A stretch of 64,000 nucleotides of DNA from Hirundichthys speculiger (Eukaryota; Chordata; Actinopteri; Beloniformes; Exocoetidae), in assembly GCA_018398805.1 (NCBI GenBank), contig JAGFBZ010000172.1, forward strand, positions 744,001 through 808,000, written 5' to 3'. Position numbers and translations under genes: made by a program. Below, one piece after another: positions 37,495 to 49,737 of the stretch. Position 1 is the stretch's first letter. Each line of letters begins with the position of its first letter. The notes beneath the pieces were generated by a model, which saw only the letters and a program-made list of their open reading frames with translations, was not told the origin of the DNA and did no database searches.

Positions 37495-40366
37495 CTCTAA
37501 GCACAGGAAATAAAATCAAATTTATTGTCTCTCTAACGCACACAGTGACCTCTTACTCCCCAGGTTACCATAGAGATGGCACTCCTCTCTATGCACTCCT
37601 AAAAAGCTGGCCAAGCAAAAGCTGCAGTGAGAGCCACAGAGAGAGATTTGAAACTGAACTGAAATTTCAAACGTAACCAAAGAGATACAGAGGAGGATCT
37701 CACGTTGCCCTTTGTGGTGACGGCATCTCCTGTTTCTGTTCATCTGTCTCTATATTGAACTTGACAGCGAGACTCAAACCTCTGGCTTGAGCTCATTACG
37801 GTAATGGTTGTCTTGTCTGGCTGACTGATCAAACAACTGCACCTGCTATTTATTCTCATATCCATTCTCATAGGGCTCTCATTATAATACATGCTTTAGG
37901 AGTGTTCATCAGAAGCTGTTATCCTACGTCTTCATGCTAAAATATATATATATAAAAAAAAGCCACTACTTCCACTTCTCCCAACTTGTGTGACTTTTTC
38001 CATTTCCATCTTAATGTGCTGTATTTGTTAGACAATGGGACCAGGTTTGACCCGAGAGCTGCGAAATGTTTGCACTTTCTCATCTGCTCCAGCGTAAGGC
38101 AGTTCTGGTCTGACTAAAATGTCAGTGAGAGCAGTCCAGGATGTAAAGAGAGAAGGTCACTGCTGACTGATCCAGCAATCTGAGGCTCAGATCTAGTGTC
38201 TGCACGTCCCCACAGGGTCAATGCCATCAGTTAAGGCAAACACTCCCCCAAATTTACTGCCATCCTCTGCTCCGGTCGCTTGTTTATGGTGTCCATTGTG
38301 TTTTGTTTTTTTTTGTTATACTTGCAAACAATATTTTGGTGAAGCAAAGATGAGTGCAGCCTGGTGTTAAAAAAACAAAACATTGTTGGTCTCTGTAGCT
38401 GATTTGTTCCTTGAAGGCAGCTGAGTCGAGGGTAAATTGAGTTTTATTAAGACTGGGTTACTCTCACTCATATACTTCACTCTCACATAATTCCTGGCTA
38501 ACATCTAAATGGCTGACTTGAGGGTTCAAACTCCTCAAAATGCGGCTGCATCATGATAACCACGTGGATCTTTTATTCATGCTTATTGCAGAGTCAGACC
38601 AGTTGTTTATGCCTGTTTACAGTCTTTATGAAAAATTGAGATGACCTGCTTTGAGTGCACAAGCATGCATGTGCTACCAGACGTTCAAGCTCTTCACTCA
38701 CTGAATGCCAAACTATTCTCCACCGATTTGGGTGCCGCGTTTTAATTATGTACTCTAAAAGTCAGGCCTCGCCAGGATGCGATGCGTTCACGCCCGACTG
38801 CGGATGTGCCTGACGTTCGAATCTGCTGCAACAGTGAAAAAGATTTGATTAGCTCCCGCCCGTGCTGCCACTTTAAGAGATTGCCATTTCACGGCAGGTA
38901 ACGACAGCAAAATAGAGCTACAGCCCCGCAGTTCAGACCTGCAACGCGCAACTTTACCACACACACAAGGTGAGGAAGAAGTGAGGCGAGTGAAGCCTGA
39001 AGCAAGTAAATCAAGGGTTCCATTCTGCTTCACATTTTTTCCACACCCACAGTGTGTAGGGAGAAATGTCACAAAATGTTTGAACAGCTCCAGCGGAGGA
39101 GCTCAGGAGAAAACTAATGGAATATTTTGAAGGCTACTACAGGAGATGGGTTGTATTTACTTTCCTCCATATGCTTTCCGCTGACCTAACATTTCCGCTA
39201 TAAAAGGCCTAATTCTTTTCATGAAACCAATCTTTACCTGTATCTCGGGCGACTAAAGGTCAAATTACTCTCCGTAGCAGTAGAGGCAGTTTTCCAGCTG
39301 AGTGAACAATGATCAAGAGCAGATCTGTGCAGCCAGCTCTCTCTGGAGTTTTCTTTCAGCCGTGCAACTGTTGACTGTGATCACCGGGAATGTTTCAGGG
39401 AACGTTTCATTGCGTGCAACCATAACCCCCCCCCCTGTAAGAGATGACATAGTTGGGTCTATTTCACAATCAGTCTGTCGTGTAAATGTAGCCCTTGTAT
39501 GTATGTAGGGTCTCCACGTACAAACCAAGGTCATTTTTAACTTTGCATGTGTCCAAAAAGTGCATAAAAGGGAGTGATTGTACAGAAATCTCCTGGTTGC
39601 TGCCACCTCCTTATAAGACAGTGCAGGTCAACCAGAAATGTGTTGCACAAACAACTGTATAGACACTAAAGAAGGAGAATTCATGGCCTCTTCTATTCCA
39701 TAAACCTGGATCAGGATTTATGTTTATGACAAAATAGAAAAGTTTTAGAAGCAGAGACCCTGAACTTTTCTCTTTTTGTATCTATTGACAGTAGTTTGCA
39801 CGTGTTCTCCATATGAAGCTTAGCCCAGTTTGTTTATAGGGACCTTATTCAAACTTTCAATTAAGTGTCATTTTTTGACTTTAAGCCCCTTCATCAGAGG
39901 CTTAAACATTTTTTTTTTAATGTTTTGTGTTTCTAGTGGTCTTTTTTTTAGTAGCAACTGCACACGCCTGCAAACTTAAACCTGAGCCAGCTCAAGGGCT
40001 GTAGTCTCTGCACATGATAAATTCATGTCTTTGTCTTGTTTGTCTTTTATTTTTGGTCCATAACCAAACTTACCACATTGTTTTGACTCCAGAAAACCAT
40101 AAAGTTAATTTGTAATGTTCCTTAGAGAACATTCAATCAGAATCTGCTTTGACGAAGCAAATGTGCCCCTGAATACATCTTTCATTTATTTCAAGTCACA
40201 GGATCAACACGAACAATTACCTATGTCAAATTATAGTTATGATTTTTGTCGTATTCATTCTAAAATATGAAATCCTGTGTTGTGGCTTTTATATTTAGCC
40301 TGTTTAGCAGTATCCTATGACTCCTACATCATTATTAAAGGCCTAATTAAGTAATTACAATATATA
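37495..40366. other. Non-coding interval with one CpG-richer patch
   Basis: No gene recognised. At 38765-38960 CpG density rises clearly above the surroundings, and a donor-like CAAG|GTGAGG follows at 38968-38977. This could be an alternative promoter or an old repeat. I cannot decide. Confidence 0.35.
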
Positions 40367-41599
40367 CAGGGGTTGGACAATGAAACTGAAACACCGGTCA
40401 TTTTAGTGTGGGAGGTTTCATGGTTAAATTGGACCAGCCTGGTGGCCAGTCCTCATTAATTCCACATAGCACCAGTAGGAGCAGACTGTGAAGGTTCAAT
40501 TATCAGGATAAGAGCACAGTTTTGCTTAAAGTATTACAATGGACACAACATCATAGGTGACATATCAGAGTTCAAAAGAGGACAAATTGTTGGTGCACGT
40601 CTTGCTGGTACATCTGTGACCAAGACAGCAAATCTTTGTGATGTATCAAGAGCCACGGTATCCAGGGTAACGTCAGCATACCACCATGAAGTACTAACCA
40701 CATCCAACAGCATTAACTGTGGACCCAAGAGGAAGCTGTCTGAAAGGCATAGTTCAGGTGCTAACCTGGATTGTATCCAAAAAACATAAAGCTACCGCTG
40801 CCCAAACCACGGCAGAATTAAATGTGAACCTCAACTCTCCTGTTTTCACCAGAACTGTCCGTCGGGAGCTCCACAGGGTCAATATACATGGCCGGGCTGC
40901 TATAGCCAAACCTTTGGTGCCAGTGCCAAACATTGATTTCAATGCTGCAAGGATGTATTGTTCTCTGATGAGTCCACCTTTACTGTTTTCCCCACATCCG
41001 GGAGAGTTACGGTGTGGAGAAACCCCAAAGAAGCGTATCACCCAGACTGTTGCATGCCCAGAGTGCAGCATGGGGGTGGATCAGTGATGGTTTGGGCTGT
41101 CCATATCATGGCATTCCCTTGGCCCAATACTTGTGCTGGATGGGTGCGTCACTGCCAGAGACTACCGAACCATTCTGGAGGACCATGTGCATCCAATGGT
41201 TCAAACATCATATCCTGAAGGCGGTGCCGTGTATCAGGATGATAATACACCAATACACCCAGCAAGACTGGTGAAAGATTGGTTTGATGAACATGAAAGT
41301 GAAGTTGAACATCTACTTTGGCCTGCACAGTCACCAGATCTGAATATTATTGAGCCACTTTGGGATGTTTTGGAGAAGCGAGTCAGGAAACGTTTTCCTC
41401 CACCAGCATCACGTAGTGACCTGACCACTGTCCTGCAGGAAAAATGGCTTCAAATCCCTCTGACCACTGTACAGGACTTTCTATATGTCATTCCCAAGAC
41501 AAATTGATGCTGTATTGGCTGCAAAAGGAGGCTCTACACCATACTAATAAATGATTGTGCTCTAAAACCAGGTGTTTCAGTTTCATTGTCCAGCCCCTG
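40367..41599 (+). mobile_element. Tc1/mariner-family element with complete inverted ends, DD36E spacing
   Basis: Inverted ends CAGGGGTTGGACAATGAAAC and the reverse complement of ATTGTCCAGCCCCTG are flanked by TA on each side (40365-40366 and 41600-41601), the family's target duplication. Total length is 1233 bp. The ends are nearly intact, so the termini may still be mobilisable in trans, though the transposase is broken. Confidence 0.9.
40547..41507 (+). pseudogene. Tc1-family transposase, frameshifted but catalytic acids kept
   Basis: Several frames together encode the transposase. The N-terminal helix-turn-helix (EFKRGQIVGARLAG, then SRATVSRVTSAY) lies at about 40570-40690. A second block ends RRELHRVNIHGRAAIAKPLV near 40910. 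The core follows with MFSDESTFTVF (first Asp), HGGGSVMVWA, YQDDNTPIHPARL (second Asp) and SPDLNIIEPLW (Glu). Counting from DNTP to the Glu gives 36 residues in between rather than the 34 of classic Tc1. At least three frame changes and an apparent short deletion near 40940-40960 make it inactive. It is likely a young relic, since all three catalytic acids remain. Confidence 0.85.
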
Positions 41600-41601
41600 T
41601 A

Positions 41602-42639
41602 TATTTATATATATTTCTAAGATAGTTAAGCAGAAAGCAGTTTGGTGAGTGAAGGTACCTAATTAATGATAAACCGTCTTTAGCATAGACATAAATGAAC
41701 TCACTAAAGATTTTATACAGATAACAAAAACAAACAAGTATAAGAATGAAAAATAGTTGTCAGGGTGGAGATCCACCAGAATCACTCCTCTTTAGCGGCA
41801 TGTCTTACAAGGTGTGTATTTTTGTTTTACTTAATTTAGCACATCTGCTTTTGTGGAAGCATTCTTAATCCCACATCAAACCCTGACTTCTGCCACCCTG
41901 ACCTTCTCAGTTAACTGTAGGAATCGCTTTCATGAATCTGACTGTCTCACTTTACAGCACACAGGACCTTGTTTAGTCAGCCAGCTCTTCCCTCTCTATT
42001 GATATTTGCGTTGACTTGATTGCAACAGTAAGTAGATTAAGGCAGCAATGACTGCGGTGCAAATCAATTACTGTAGCTCATAGGTCTGTGTTTGGGGTAT
42101 TTCGCTGTGGCATTTTTTTGAATTTGTGCCAAGCACATAACCACATTAAACAGCCCAATTTTCTAATGGGAACATCCTGAACCAAACATTGAGGAGAATG
42201 TTTCTGCTCTCAAGCCAGCAGCAGTCTGTGTGTGATCAGTAGTGATTATTGTAATGAACCTAAAGAAGTGTCTTTAAGCCTCCTAACAGCAGGCTGCCAC
42301 TGAAGAGACCTGATACATGTTCAGTTAACTTGTTGCTCTACTATAAATTATTCTGGTGTTTATCTATGACAGTGCAGAATGACATTTTTGTGCTTTGTTG
42401 CATTGATCTTTTTAATGCTTCCGATGCCATACTATTTTATGACATGTGATTAACGACATCCCTCCTCCTTTTCTTTTTTTTTTCTTTTCCGCAGTTGAAT
42501 TGAAATTGTTTAAATGTGTAAATGTGTGAGAGCTTAGTTCAGTCTACTTCTTGTGACGGTAAAAGTAACCTCTAATATGTATTTCTGCAGATCTTTCCAG
42601 ATCTTCTCGTGTGTGTGCCATCACGAGTCTTTAGAAACG
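41602..42639. other. Non-coding interval upstream of CpG-rich block
   Basis: AT-rich, no gene recognised. A pyrimidine-rich tract at about 42462-42488 lies close upstream of the CpG-rich block. Confidence 0.4.
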
Positions 42640-43207
42640 CAGGGAGCGTGTGTCTGGTGCGGGGCGGCTCTTCTCCTCCCACCTCCTCCTCCCAGTCCTC
42701 CCATCAGCGGACTCCGTCATTTCGGCTCTCTGTCGCTCACTTGATGGATACCTCTCTTTGAAGTCGGGTGATTTCAGCCTAGAGGGCGGTTGTTGGAGCC
42801 TCTCAGAGTCCTGCCAAGGTTACCGCTGTGCGTGAAGGTGAATCCGCCTGTGCAGATTGCGTGTGCGTAAAAGGCGCTCGACCCGGAGCGCTGTCCTCGT
42901 CCTGCTTTCTCCCGGTTCTGCACTGTCACAATGTTCCCGTTGTCGCTACAGCCGTCTGTCTGACCTCTTGTCGGGTGGTCCCACAGCAGTTGTATTTTTC
43001 TTTTCTTCTCTTTCTTTTTTTCTTTTTTCCTGGCGGCGGTGTGCGCACTGTGCTCCGGATCACCCTTGGAGAAGCAACGCCGCAGTCCCAGGCTCAGCGT
43101 TTCTCTGCTGTACTGCTGCTGCTGCGAAAAGGATGCTGGAGTCTTTTCGTGATCTGACTCCACGGGACAAGTACAGCAAGAACTGTTGGACCATGTAACT
43201 CAATCAG
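42640..43207 (+). promoter_or_regulatory. CpG-rich promoter with probable non-coding first exon
   Basis: This block stands out from the AT-rich surroundings by dense CpG and GC (for example 42655-42740 and 42830-42965) and ends in CAATCAG|GTATGTG, a good splice donor at 43208. No long open frame uses it. It includes a 21-codon ORF near its end. This is the profile of a CpG-island promoter plus 5' untranslated exon on the plus strand. In mammals FAM163A lies next to TDRD5 and has untranslated 5' exons before a long intron, so fam163a is a reasonable but unproven identity. No FAM163-like coding exon was found in the window. It could also be a long non-coding RNA promoter. Confidence 0.5.
43133..43198 (+). 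CDS. Short upstream ORF in the putative first exon (21 residues)
   Basis: ATG at 43133 to TAA at 43196, encoding MLESFRDLTPRDKYSKNCWT plus a final Met. It ends nine bases before the proposed donor. If the exon is a 5' leader, this frame could damp translation of a downstream coding region. No family recognised. It may be chance. Confidence 0.3.
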   Translation: MLESFRDLTPRDKYSKNCWTM

Positions 43208-43679
43208 GTATGTGATGGGGAAAAAATGTAGTAACCTTCCCAACCACACTCACGGCACTGTAAAATGGTGAAATGTCGTCTTCGGTGTAACGTGAAATAT
43301 GTGCCGAGTCTGGTCTCAAAAGTGAGTGAAGTAAAGGTGGGAACAGCTCAGCAATCGGTGGAGTATTGGGATCTTGCCATATGCAACTGCTGTGATCTTC
43401 TGTTGGCTTTACGTAAAGAGAGGGCCGTATCATTTCTGGCAAAAGGAGTGATATGAGGCAGAGGTGGAATCTTATAGTTCAGAGTTTAAACAGACTTGGC
43501 CATTTTTGGACAAAAAGAACACAAAGTGAAAGTCCAGTGAGTTAAGAAAAGCAGCCACATGACTGGAGTCAGAGTTCAAAAGGCTGGTGGATATAGGCTA
43601 CTTGTGTGTTTGAAGAACCACATTTATAGAGTGGAGTAATATATGTTCTACATTTTCATTTCGTTCCCTCCACTTATCT

Positions 43680-43702
43680 TTTTTTTTTTTTTTTTTTTTT
43701 TT
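43680..43702 (+). repeat. Poly-T tract
   Basis: A run of about 23 T, possibly the reversed tail of an old retroposon. No body was identified beside it. Confidence 0.8.
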
Positions 43703-44179
43703 ACATATTAGCTTGTCATGCCTTCCTACATGTACCATATATGATGGTGCCACGGTATCTCTTATCTCTGTGATGGCAGCAGCAAGTACAACGCACAAGT
43801 ACAAGTTGAGTATGGTCAGTCCTTTTAGTATTTATGGGCTTATTTGCTTGCAGCTAATCTGTCCATGCAACACAATATCAACATAAACTTCAACTGTATG
43901 CCTAACCGAAGGTTGCAAGAAACCTGGATGCCATGTTTGATGACCAGTTGTACTTCGTAAAACACTTTGCATCTGTCCTGTCGCTTTGCACCTTAGAACA
44001 GCAGAAAACTTAGTCCAGATGTGACTCAGTTTACCACCCAGTTCTTACAACCTCATGGTTAATCGCTCACCTTGACTGCTGAAACCTTCCCTCAGCAGGT
44101 GTCCTCTTGTGCATTGAGGAATCCCTGCAGATGCATGCCTGTTTTTTTTTTTTTTTGTTTGGTTTTTTTTTTTGTATTT

Positions 44180-44675
44180 AGCCAAAAAAGGACACATGGC
44201 ACTCTATTACTCGTTGAACTCTGCTTGTTACCAATGACTGCCCAAATCAAATTCAAGTCGCCAATGCTTCCCTACAGAGTAACAGCTGGGTCTGCATTAA
44301 ACAATTTAAACTCCCTCATATGTGCTCATGCTCCTTCTCATCCTCTCAAGAGCACCGTCTGGTATTTTCATCCATTCTCAGAAGGCCTTTGCAGTCCATA
44401 GTTCTCTTCTGTGGTTCCACAATGTTGGAAAGAGTTACCAAAAGCTGTCAGAGCCTTTACCTGTCACTCTTTACCTTTAAGAATCTCCTGAAGGCTTATC
44501 TCTTTAGACTACACCTCCCTTTCTAAAACCCCCATTTCACATTTACTTTGCACCTTCTGCAACTGCTTTATTTGTGCCCAAAGAAAGCTGGTCTTGGCTC
44601 CAATAGATCCCTGTGGCCATGAATAGGAAGAAGGTGGTATAGATAATGGATGGCTGGATGGATGTATAGATCAAA
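44180..44675 (+). mobile_element. LINE 3'-end relic
   Basis: One frame reads VPQCWKELPKAVRAF near 44414-44458, then a 'shared 3-prime' style tail including TTGGCTCCAATAGATCCCTG and a degenerate ATGGATGGCTGGATGGATG end at 44648-44666. This matches the C-terminal end plus tail of fish LINEs. The coding part is broken. The 5' limit is approximate and the clade is not determined. Confidence 0.55.
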
Positions 44676-47600
44676 GTCTCTTGCTGTACAGAAGCTTTAA
44701 TGACATTCTCCACATGCTTGGATGTAAATGTTCATGTGCTGAGTACGGTGAAGTGCAGCGTACCTAAACCAACATACCCAAAATAAATCAATAGCTTTAC
44801 AGCTAAACGGCCGCCTCATCTCATTATAATCTTGGTCTCTATTGATGGATAAGCCTCCAAATAATGTATTTCACGTTTGAATCATCAAGTTTCCAGTACA
44901 GGTTGTGCATGCTCTGAATAGTGCATAAAAATCCCAGACTGTAGCATCCAGTATGTACGTGCAGTACTTGTAGCTCTGTGCAGAAGCAAGCCTCACAGGA
45001 GTTTGAGACATCATCACAAAATCAATTGTTTTTGCCAAACTTGTTAGCTCAGAATCTGTGATACACGGGATCAGTGGAAGGAGGAACTCGTTTGGTTCTG
45101 CCACAGTCCGTCAGAACGAGCGAGCCAATACAACATTGGTTACAATCAACATAAGAATTGAACCTTGACCCTTCGTTGCCTTTAGAGTTTTACAGAAATA
45201 GGTTGAAGGGGTTAAACATTTCAAAGAGATTCTTCACCTCTCTTTCAATTGGATTCTAATGTCTTTTCTGCATATTTCAGCTAATATGCAGCAAAATAAG
45301 GGTACCGATCTCCCCGTCAACACTCAGCAGCAGGTGGTGCACTACTATGACCCATTTCTCTCACAGGCGAAGGTAGAAAATACAGCAGGACTAAATAACT
45401 GTGGAGCAGTCTCTGTGTAGCCTCCTGCCTCCCCTGCACCCCCCCCCCCCCCCCCCCCCACCTCCAGTGGCTGTGATACAACAGGAAGCTGACTGATTTC
45501 CCAGAGGAGTCTGCAATCAAGGCTGTCACAGCTAACACAGCAGCAACAGAAAAAAAAAAAAGTAGTAAATACGCAGGTCGTGTCATGGTAACAGCACCGG
45601 TTCAAAACACTGACATGAAATTCTAACCTTCTTCCAGCCACATTTGGAGTATGAAGTGCAGCAGTATGTTCTTCTTCTTCAGGCACAGAGAATGAAATAT
45701 TTGATCAATCTCGGTTAATTTAGGAAATCCTTTGCCCGGTGAAGTCTCACGTCTCCACGCTCATGTTTTTTGCTCCTTTTTTTTCTTCAAATACAGCCTC
45801 ACTGAGGCTAATTTTTTAAAATGTTTTTCCCGTCGATGAAACACACCCTTTCGCAAACCTGTCGGACAAACAGACTAGCACATGTTGAGATTTCACTGGT
45901 TGCAGAGCCTGCAGATGCTCGATAGTATTAAACCACTTTGATCCTGCACAACTAATATTTTCAGTTTATTTATTTATTTTTTTAAATTCCCCGTGGATAC
46001 ATTTTCCTTCAATATTGTTTAAGTGTCTGAGTCATGCACAGGAGCTTAAAAATACATTAAAAAGTGTAAAATTAAAGAGTGAAGCGAACCGGTCCAAATT
46101 AATTAATCAAGTTGAGCACAAGTGGTTGAACTTTACTATTAAGCAAGAAGCACAATCTTGCATCATGTCCACACAAGACGAACATCTGAGGGTTTGTCAG
46201 CTTTGAGCAGGAAATTATGCACACACTTTACACTAATTAAAGGAAAGCTTCTCCTGCCAAAATGGAATCTCAGCATCCAGAAAGTCTTAAATCTGCTCTT
46301 TGCCAATTTTGAAATGAAAGTAAAGCCTTGTTACCATATAGGGGAAGGCTTGTGTGTTGCAGATTTTTATCTCTATAATGCTTGCTGCAGGCAGACTTCT
46401 GTACTTTGCCTGCAGTTTGGTTGTGAAGTCTTGCCCCTGCTGACACTTTACACAGTGTACTCTCAGGGACAATATGAAAGAGTGTTTTTCAGTCATGCAC
46501 CGGTGTATGTACTCTGTACATCTACATGTGTGTGTGTGTGTTGCATGGGGGTGATGAGCATCCCTAACTAATCGGCAAAGAAGAAAGTATTTCAGTGTTT
46601 CTGGGGTGGTATTTGGATTATTCATGAGCCTTTAAGGTTTTTGTGGCGGCCAGATTGGTGTTTCTTGGTGTACATTTGTGAGTTAAGTGCACTGTATTCG
46701 CACATCGAAGGTGAGGCGAGAGAGCTGTGTCGAAATGGCGGTGCAGCAGCAAACCGGACAGGACAGCAGCCTCAGTCTGTCAGATCAGCTTGTCTGGAAG
46801 TTTATCATGACCAGTGAGCTAAAAACATTTTGAGTGGGCTTGGATTTTCCCTGATGGTGTCTCTGGCTGAGCCCTGCAGATTATCATACGTAAAAGGAAA
46901 AAACCATGCATTTGGTTTGCATGTCTCTTGGCTGAGCTGTTGGTACTGTTACATCACAGAACCGGCTCGTGCATCCCCATCCTCATGTCCAACGAACTTC
47001 ATCTTCAAGTCATATTGAGTCGGTGTTTCACAGTTAACACGGCTCATCTGCACATCAAGGATAAGGGACACTCTTAAGAGGAGGCAGAGTTTAACTGATA
47101 CCCTAATTAACATATGCACAGTTTTTCATCTGTCTCGTTAGATGGAGCCCAGAATTTCTCATTTCACAAGTGCTTTTACAGTCTAGTTTGTAATGAAAGG
47201 AAATTAAGACACTTTACTGCCAGCGCAGAAGTTTGATTTATCTCAGGCTGGGAGAACTGCAGTACAACTGCCACGTCTGGCTACAGCCAGATGTGCAATG
47301 AATCATGGGATTTGCAAGGCTGTGAAGGATCCGCCTGATGGAAGACCTCTGAGCCCAAGAAAAGGACGCATGTTTACACCGCATATTCAACATGGGACAG
47401 CCTACTTCATGACTTAAACAGCCTTTAAATTCAACCTATCAATCGAGTCAAATAGTCAACCTTCATCACTCAATGAACTTATATTCTTACCTTGTCATTC
47501 CAGTGAATTGAAGGCACTTTTGACTGCTTAGGCACCTTTATCCAGCACAACTCTTCACATCACACTAATTTTAAACTCTGAACTGTTGGTTAAACCTGAG

Positions 47601-48237
47601 GAAAATAAGGTACCACTTAGCTGTGCTTACTGCTTGTGCAAGACTGCACTCCCTGTGGTGTGTGGATGTGAACGTAGCTCTGAAGTGCTGTCATGCTGGG
47701 TGAGGACGAGGCCACGGAGAGGAAGTTGGGCCGCCAGAGCCGGAGGCCTCTGGAAAGAAACGCTGTTATCCGCTAACGTGGCTGTGCCGCTGCTGCTGGA
47801 TCTGTGGTGACTCATCAAAAAGACACATACACACTTCCAGACACCATCAGAACAACAGACATATGCACATAATAAGGCATTTCTCACATGACTCAATGCT
47901 CTTTGAGTATTTCATACTTGGGGAGTTTGACACTTGACTTGGGGAGTATTTTGATTTGCTTTTCGATTTGTGTCTGACATTTCTTGCAAATCAGCTGTTA
48001 CATGAAGATAATATGATTCCATCGAAATAAAAACTCTGTAATAGGCAAACAATACAAAAAAATGAAGGAAAAGCACAAATCTGACACTGTGTTCAGTTTG
48101 AACCAGGGTCATTAGAGCTGAACACAGCAATCAGACTCTTTCTTTTACCCCTCATTTAATCATATACTCTGTCTTGATTTTCTTATGAACACTTTCTTTC
48201 AACGAAACACTCCTACTGCTAATGATTTTTATATTAT
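44676..48237. other. Non-coding (probably intronic) interval
   Basis: No exon recognised. It holds the poly-C run at 45439-45459, a poly-A run at 45549-45560, a TG run near 46528-46541, and a GC-richer patch at 47640-47810 whose open frames show no known domain. Confidence 0.4.
45439..45459 (+). repeat. Uninterrupted run of 21 C
   Basis: Poly-C on the plus strand (poly-G on minus). It is unusually long for a vertebrate genome and could fold as a G-quadruplex on the minus strand. Length may be misassembled. Confidence 0.95.
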
Positions 48238-48239
48238 CT

Positions 48240-48436
48240 TTTTTTTTTCGGCACTGGTGGCCTTTATTCCCGGAGAGAGAGATTAGATAGATGGAAAGGG
48301 GGCAGAGAGAACAGGGAAGACATGCAGCGAAGAGTTATTTGGGCTGGGAGTCGAGCCCGTGACGGCTGCGTTGAGGACTGCAGCCTCTGTACACGGGCCG
48401 CCTGCACTAACCACTGCGCCACTGGACGGCCCGATC
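48240..48436 (-). mobile_element. tRNA-derived SINE, minus strand
   Basis: On the minus strand the head reads GTGGCGCAGTGGTTAGTGC (A-box region), followed by GGGCTCGACTCCCAGCC (B-box type GGNTCGANTCC), a body, and an end at the T-run 48240-48249 (an A-rich tail on the minus strand). This is the architecture of teleost tRNA-derived SINEs. A target duplication was not clear. Confidence 0.8.
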
Positions 48437-49344
48437 TTTTTATATAATCTTAATAAAACATATACTCTCATGAAATGATGACCATTCGCTCTCACTACCC
48501 ACCAGCTCCACAGCTTTGTTTTCTTCATCATTGTGTCAAATATGGAGCCGATGCTGTATCATCTCTCCCATCCAGCACTGTTTGAAGTTTATATCCAATG
48601 TTAACATTTCTGCAGTTATCGGTTTTCTGATCCCGAGCTACGGTGGGGTGCATCAGAAACAGCATCCAGGAGAACTCCTCTATGACAAGAAGAAAAAAAC
48701 ATCTTAAAAAGACTCGGCGTTGCTAAGATGCATTTTGACAAGCCACTGGGTGTCAGGGGGGAAAGATCTTTGAAATGATGAGACAAAACTGGAGCTTTTT
48801 GAAAACTCACGTCAGCTTTTTGTTATTAGACTGAAGAACGAAGCGCTGAGATAAAAGACCACCGTACCTACTACGTTTCTACATTCTTGAGTCTGTCCAC
48901 AGTATGATGAAGTTTCATGACTATTAAGACATCTTCTAGCAAAAGTCACTGCCTATGGAGCCCAGTTGTCCCATGAAAGCACATAAAATCACCCAATAAT
49001 GGCTGATTAATGGAAAACTACTGGACTATTCATATAGCCCACTCTTTGGGCTCTAGTCCAAATCCCAGTGAACGTCCACAGAGAGATCTTGTAAATGCAG
49101 TTTGGAGGAGACTGCTTTCTGCAGTTTAGTCAGGAGGAGAGGGCCAGCATTGCTGCTGGTGGATGTTGGAGTCACACGGAGAGCTACAGAGGACACCAGT
49201 TTTCAGTCATTGCTGCTAAAGGTTGTGCACAAAAATGCCTTTTTCATTTGATTCATTCATAATGATTGATGCCGCCAAATTCTGTCATTTCCAAGTTATT
49301 TCAGAAGTATTTGGGTTTTTTTCTTTTTGTCCAAGTACTTATAA

Positions 49345-49359
49345 CCCGGTTTTAAACTA
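49345..49359. repeat. Target-site duplication, left copy
   Basis: CCCGGTTTTAAACTA, repeated exactly at 49723-49737 on the other side of the SINE. Confidence 0.9.
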
Positions 49360-49722
49360 CCATCCATCCATCCATTATCTATGCCCCCTTAATCCTCTGC
49401 AGGGTCAAGGGGATCTGCTGGAGCCTATCCGTGCTCTCTTCGGGTGAAAGGCAGGGGTACACCCTGGACAGGTCCAGCAGTCCATCACAGGGCCACATAT
49501 AGACGAACAATCATGCACGCTTACAATCACTCCTACGGGCAATTAAGAACCACCAATTAGCCTGACATGCATCTCTTTGGACTGTGGGAGGAAGCCGGAG
49601 TACCCGGAGGAAACCCACGCAAGCACGGGGAGAACATGGAAACTCAAACCTCCCTGCCGAGCTTCGAACCAGGAACCTTCTTGCTGTGAGGTAACAGTGC
49701 TGACCACCAAGCCACCATGCTG
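49360..49722 (-). mobile_element. Full-length SINE with 15-bp target duplication, minus strand
   Basis: On the minus strand the element starts GCATGGTGGCTTGGTGGTCA, carries a B-box-like GGTTCGAAGC, then the common fish segment containing TTTGGACTGTGGGAGGAAG (as seen on the plus strand), and ends in the simple tail GGATGGATGG (plus-strand CCATCCATCC at 49360). It is precisely flanked by 15-bp direct repeats, so it inserted by target-primed reverse transcription and is intact at both ends. The tail resembles LINE 3' ends in fish, suggesting the partner LINE. Confidence 0.9.
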
Positions 49723-49737
49723 CCCGGTTTTAAACTA
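49723..49737. repeat. Target-site duplication, right copy
   Basis: Exact match to 49345-49359. Confidence 0.9.

Noticed and set aside
42774..43163. 129-residue minus-strand frame in the CpG-rich block
   Set aside because: It includes low-complexity KKEKKKEKK from the pyrimidine tract, has no domain, and the splice signal supports the opposite strand.
47586..47896. GC-richer open frames on both strands
   Set aside because: No domain, no paired splice sites, and no start context that sets them apart from chance.
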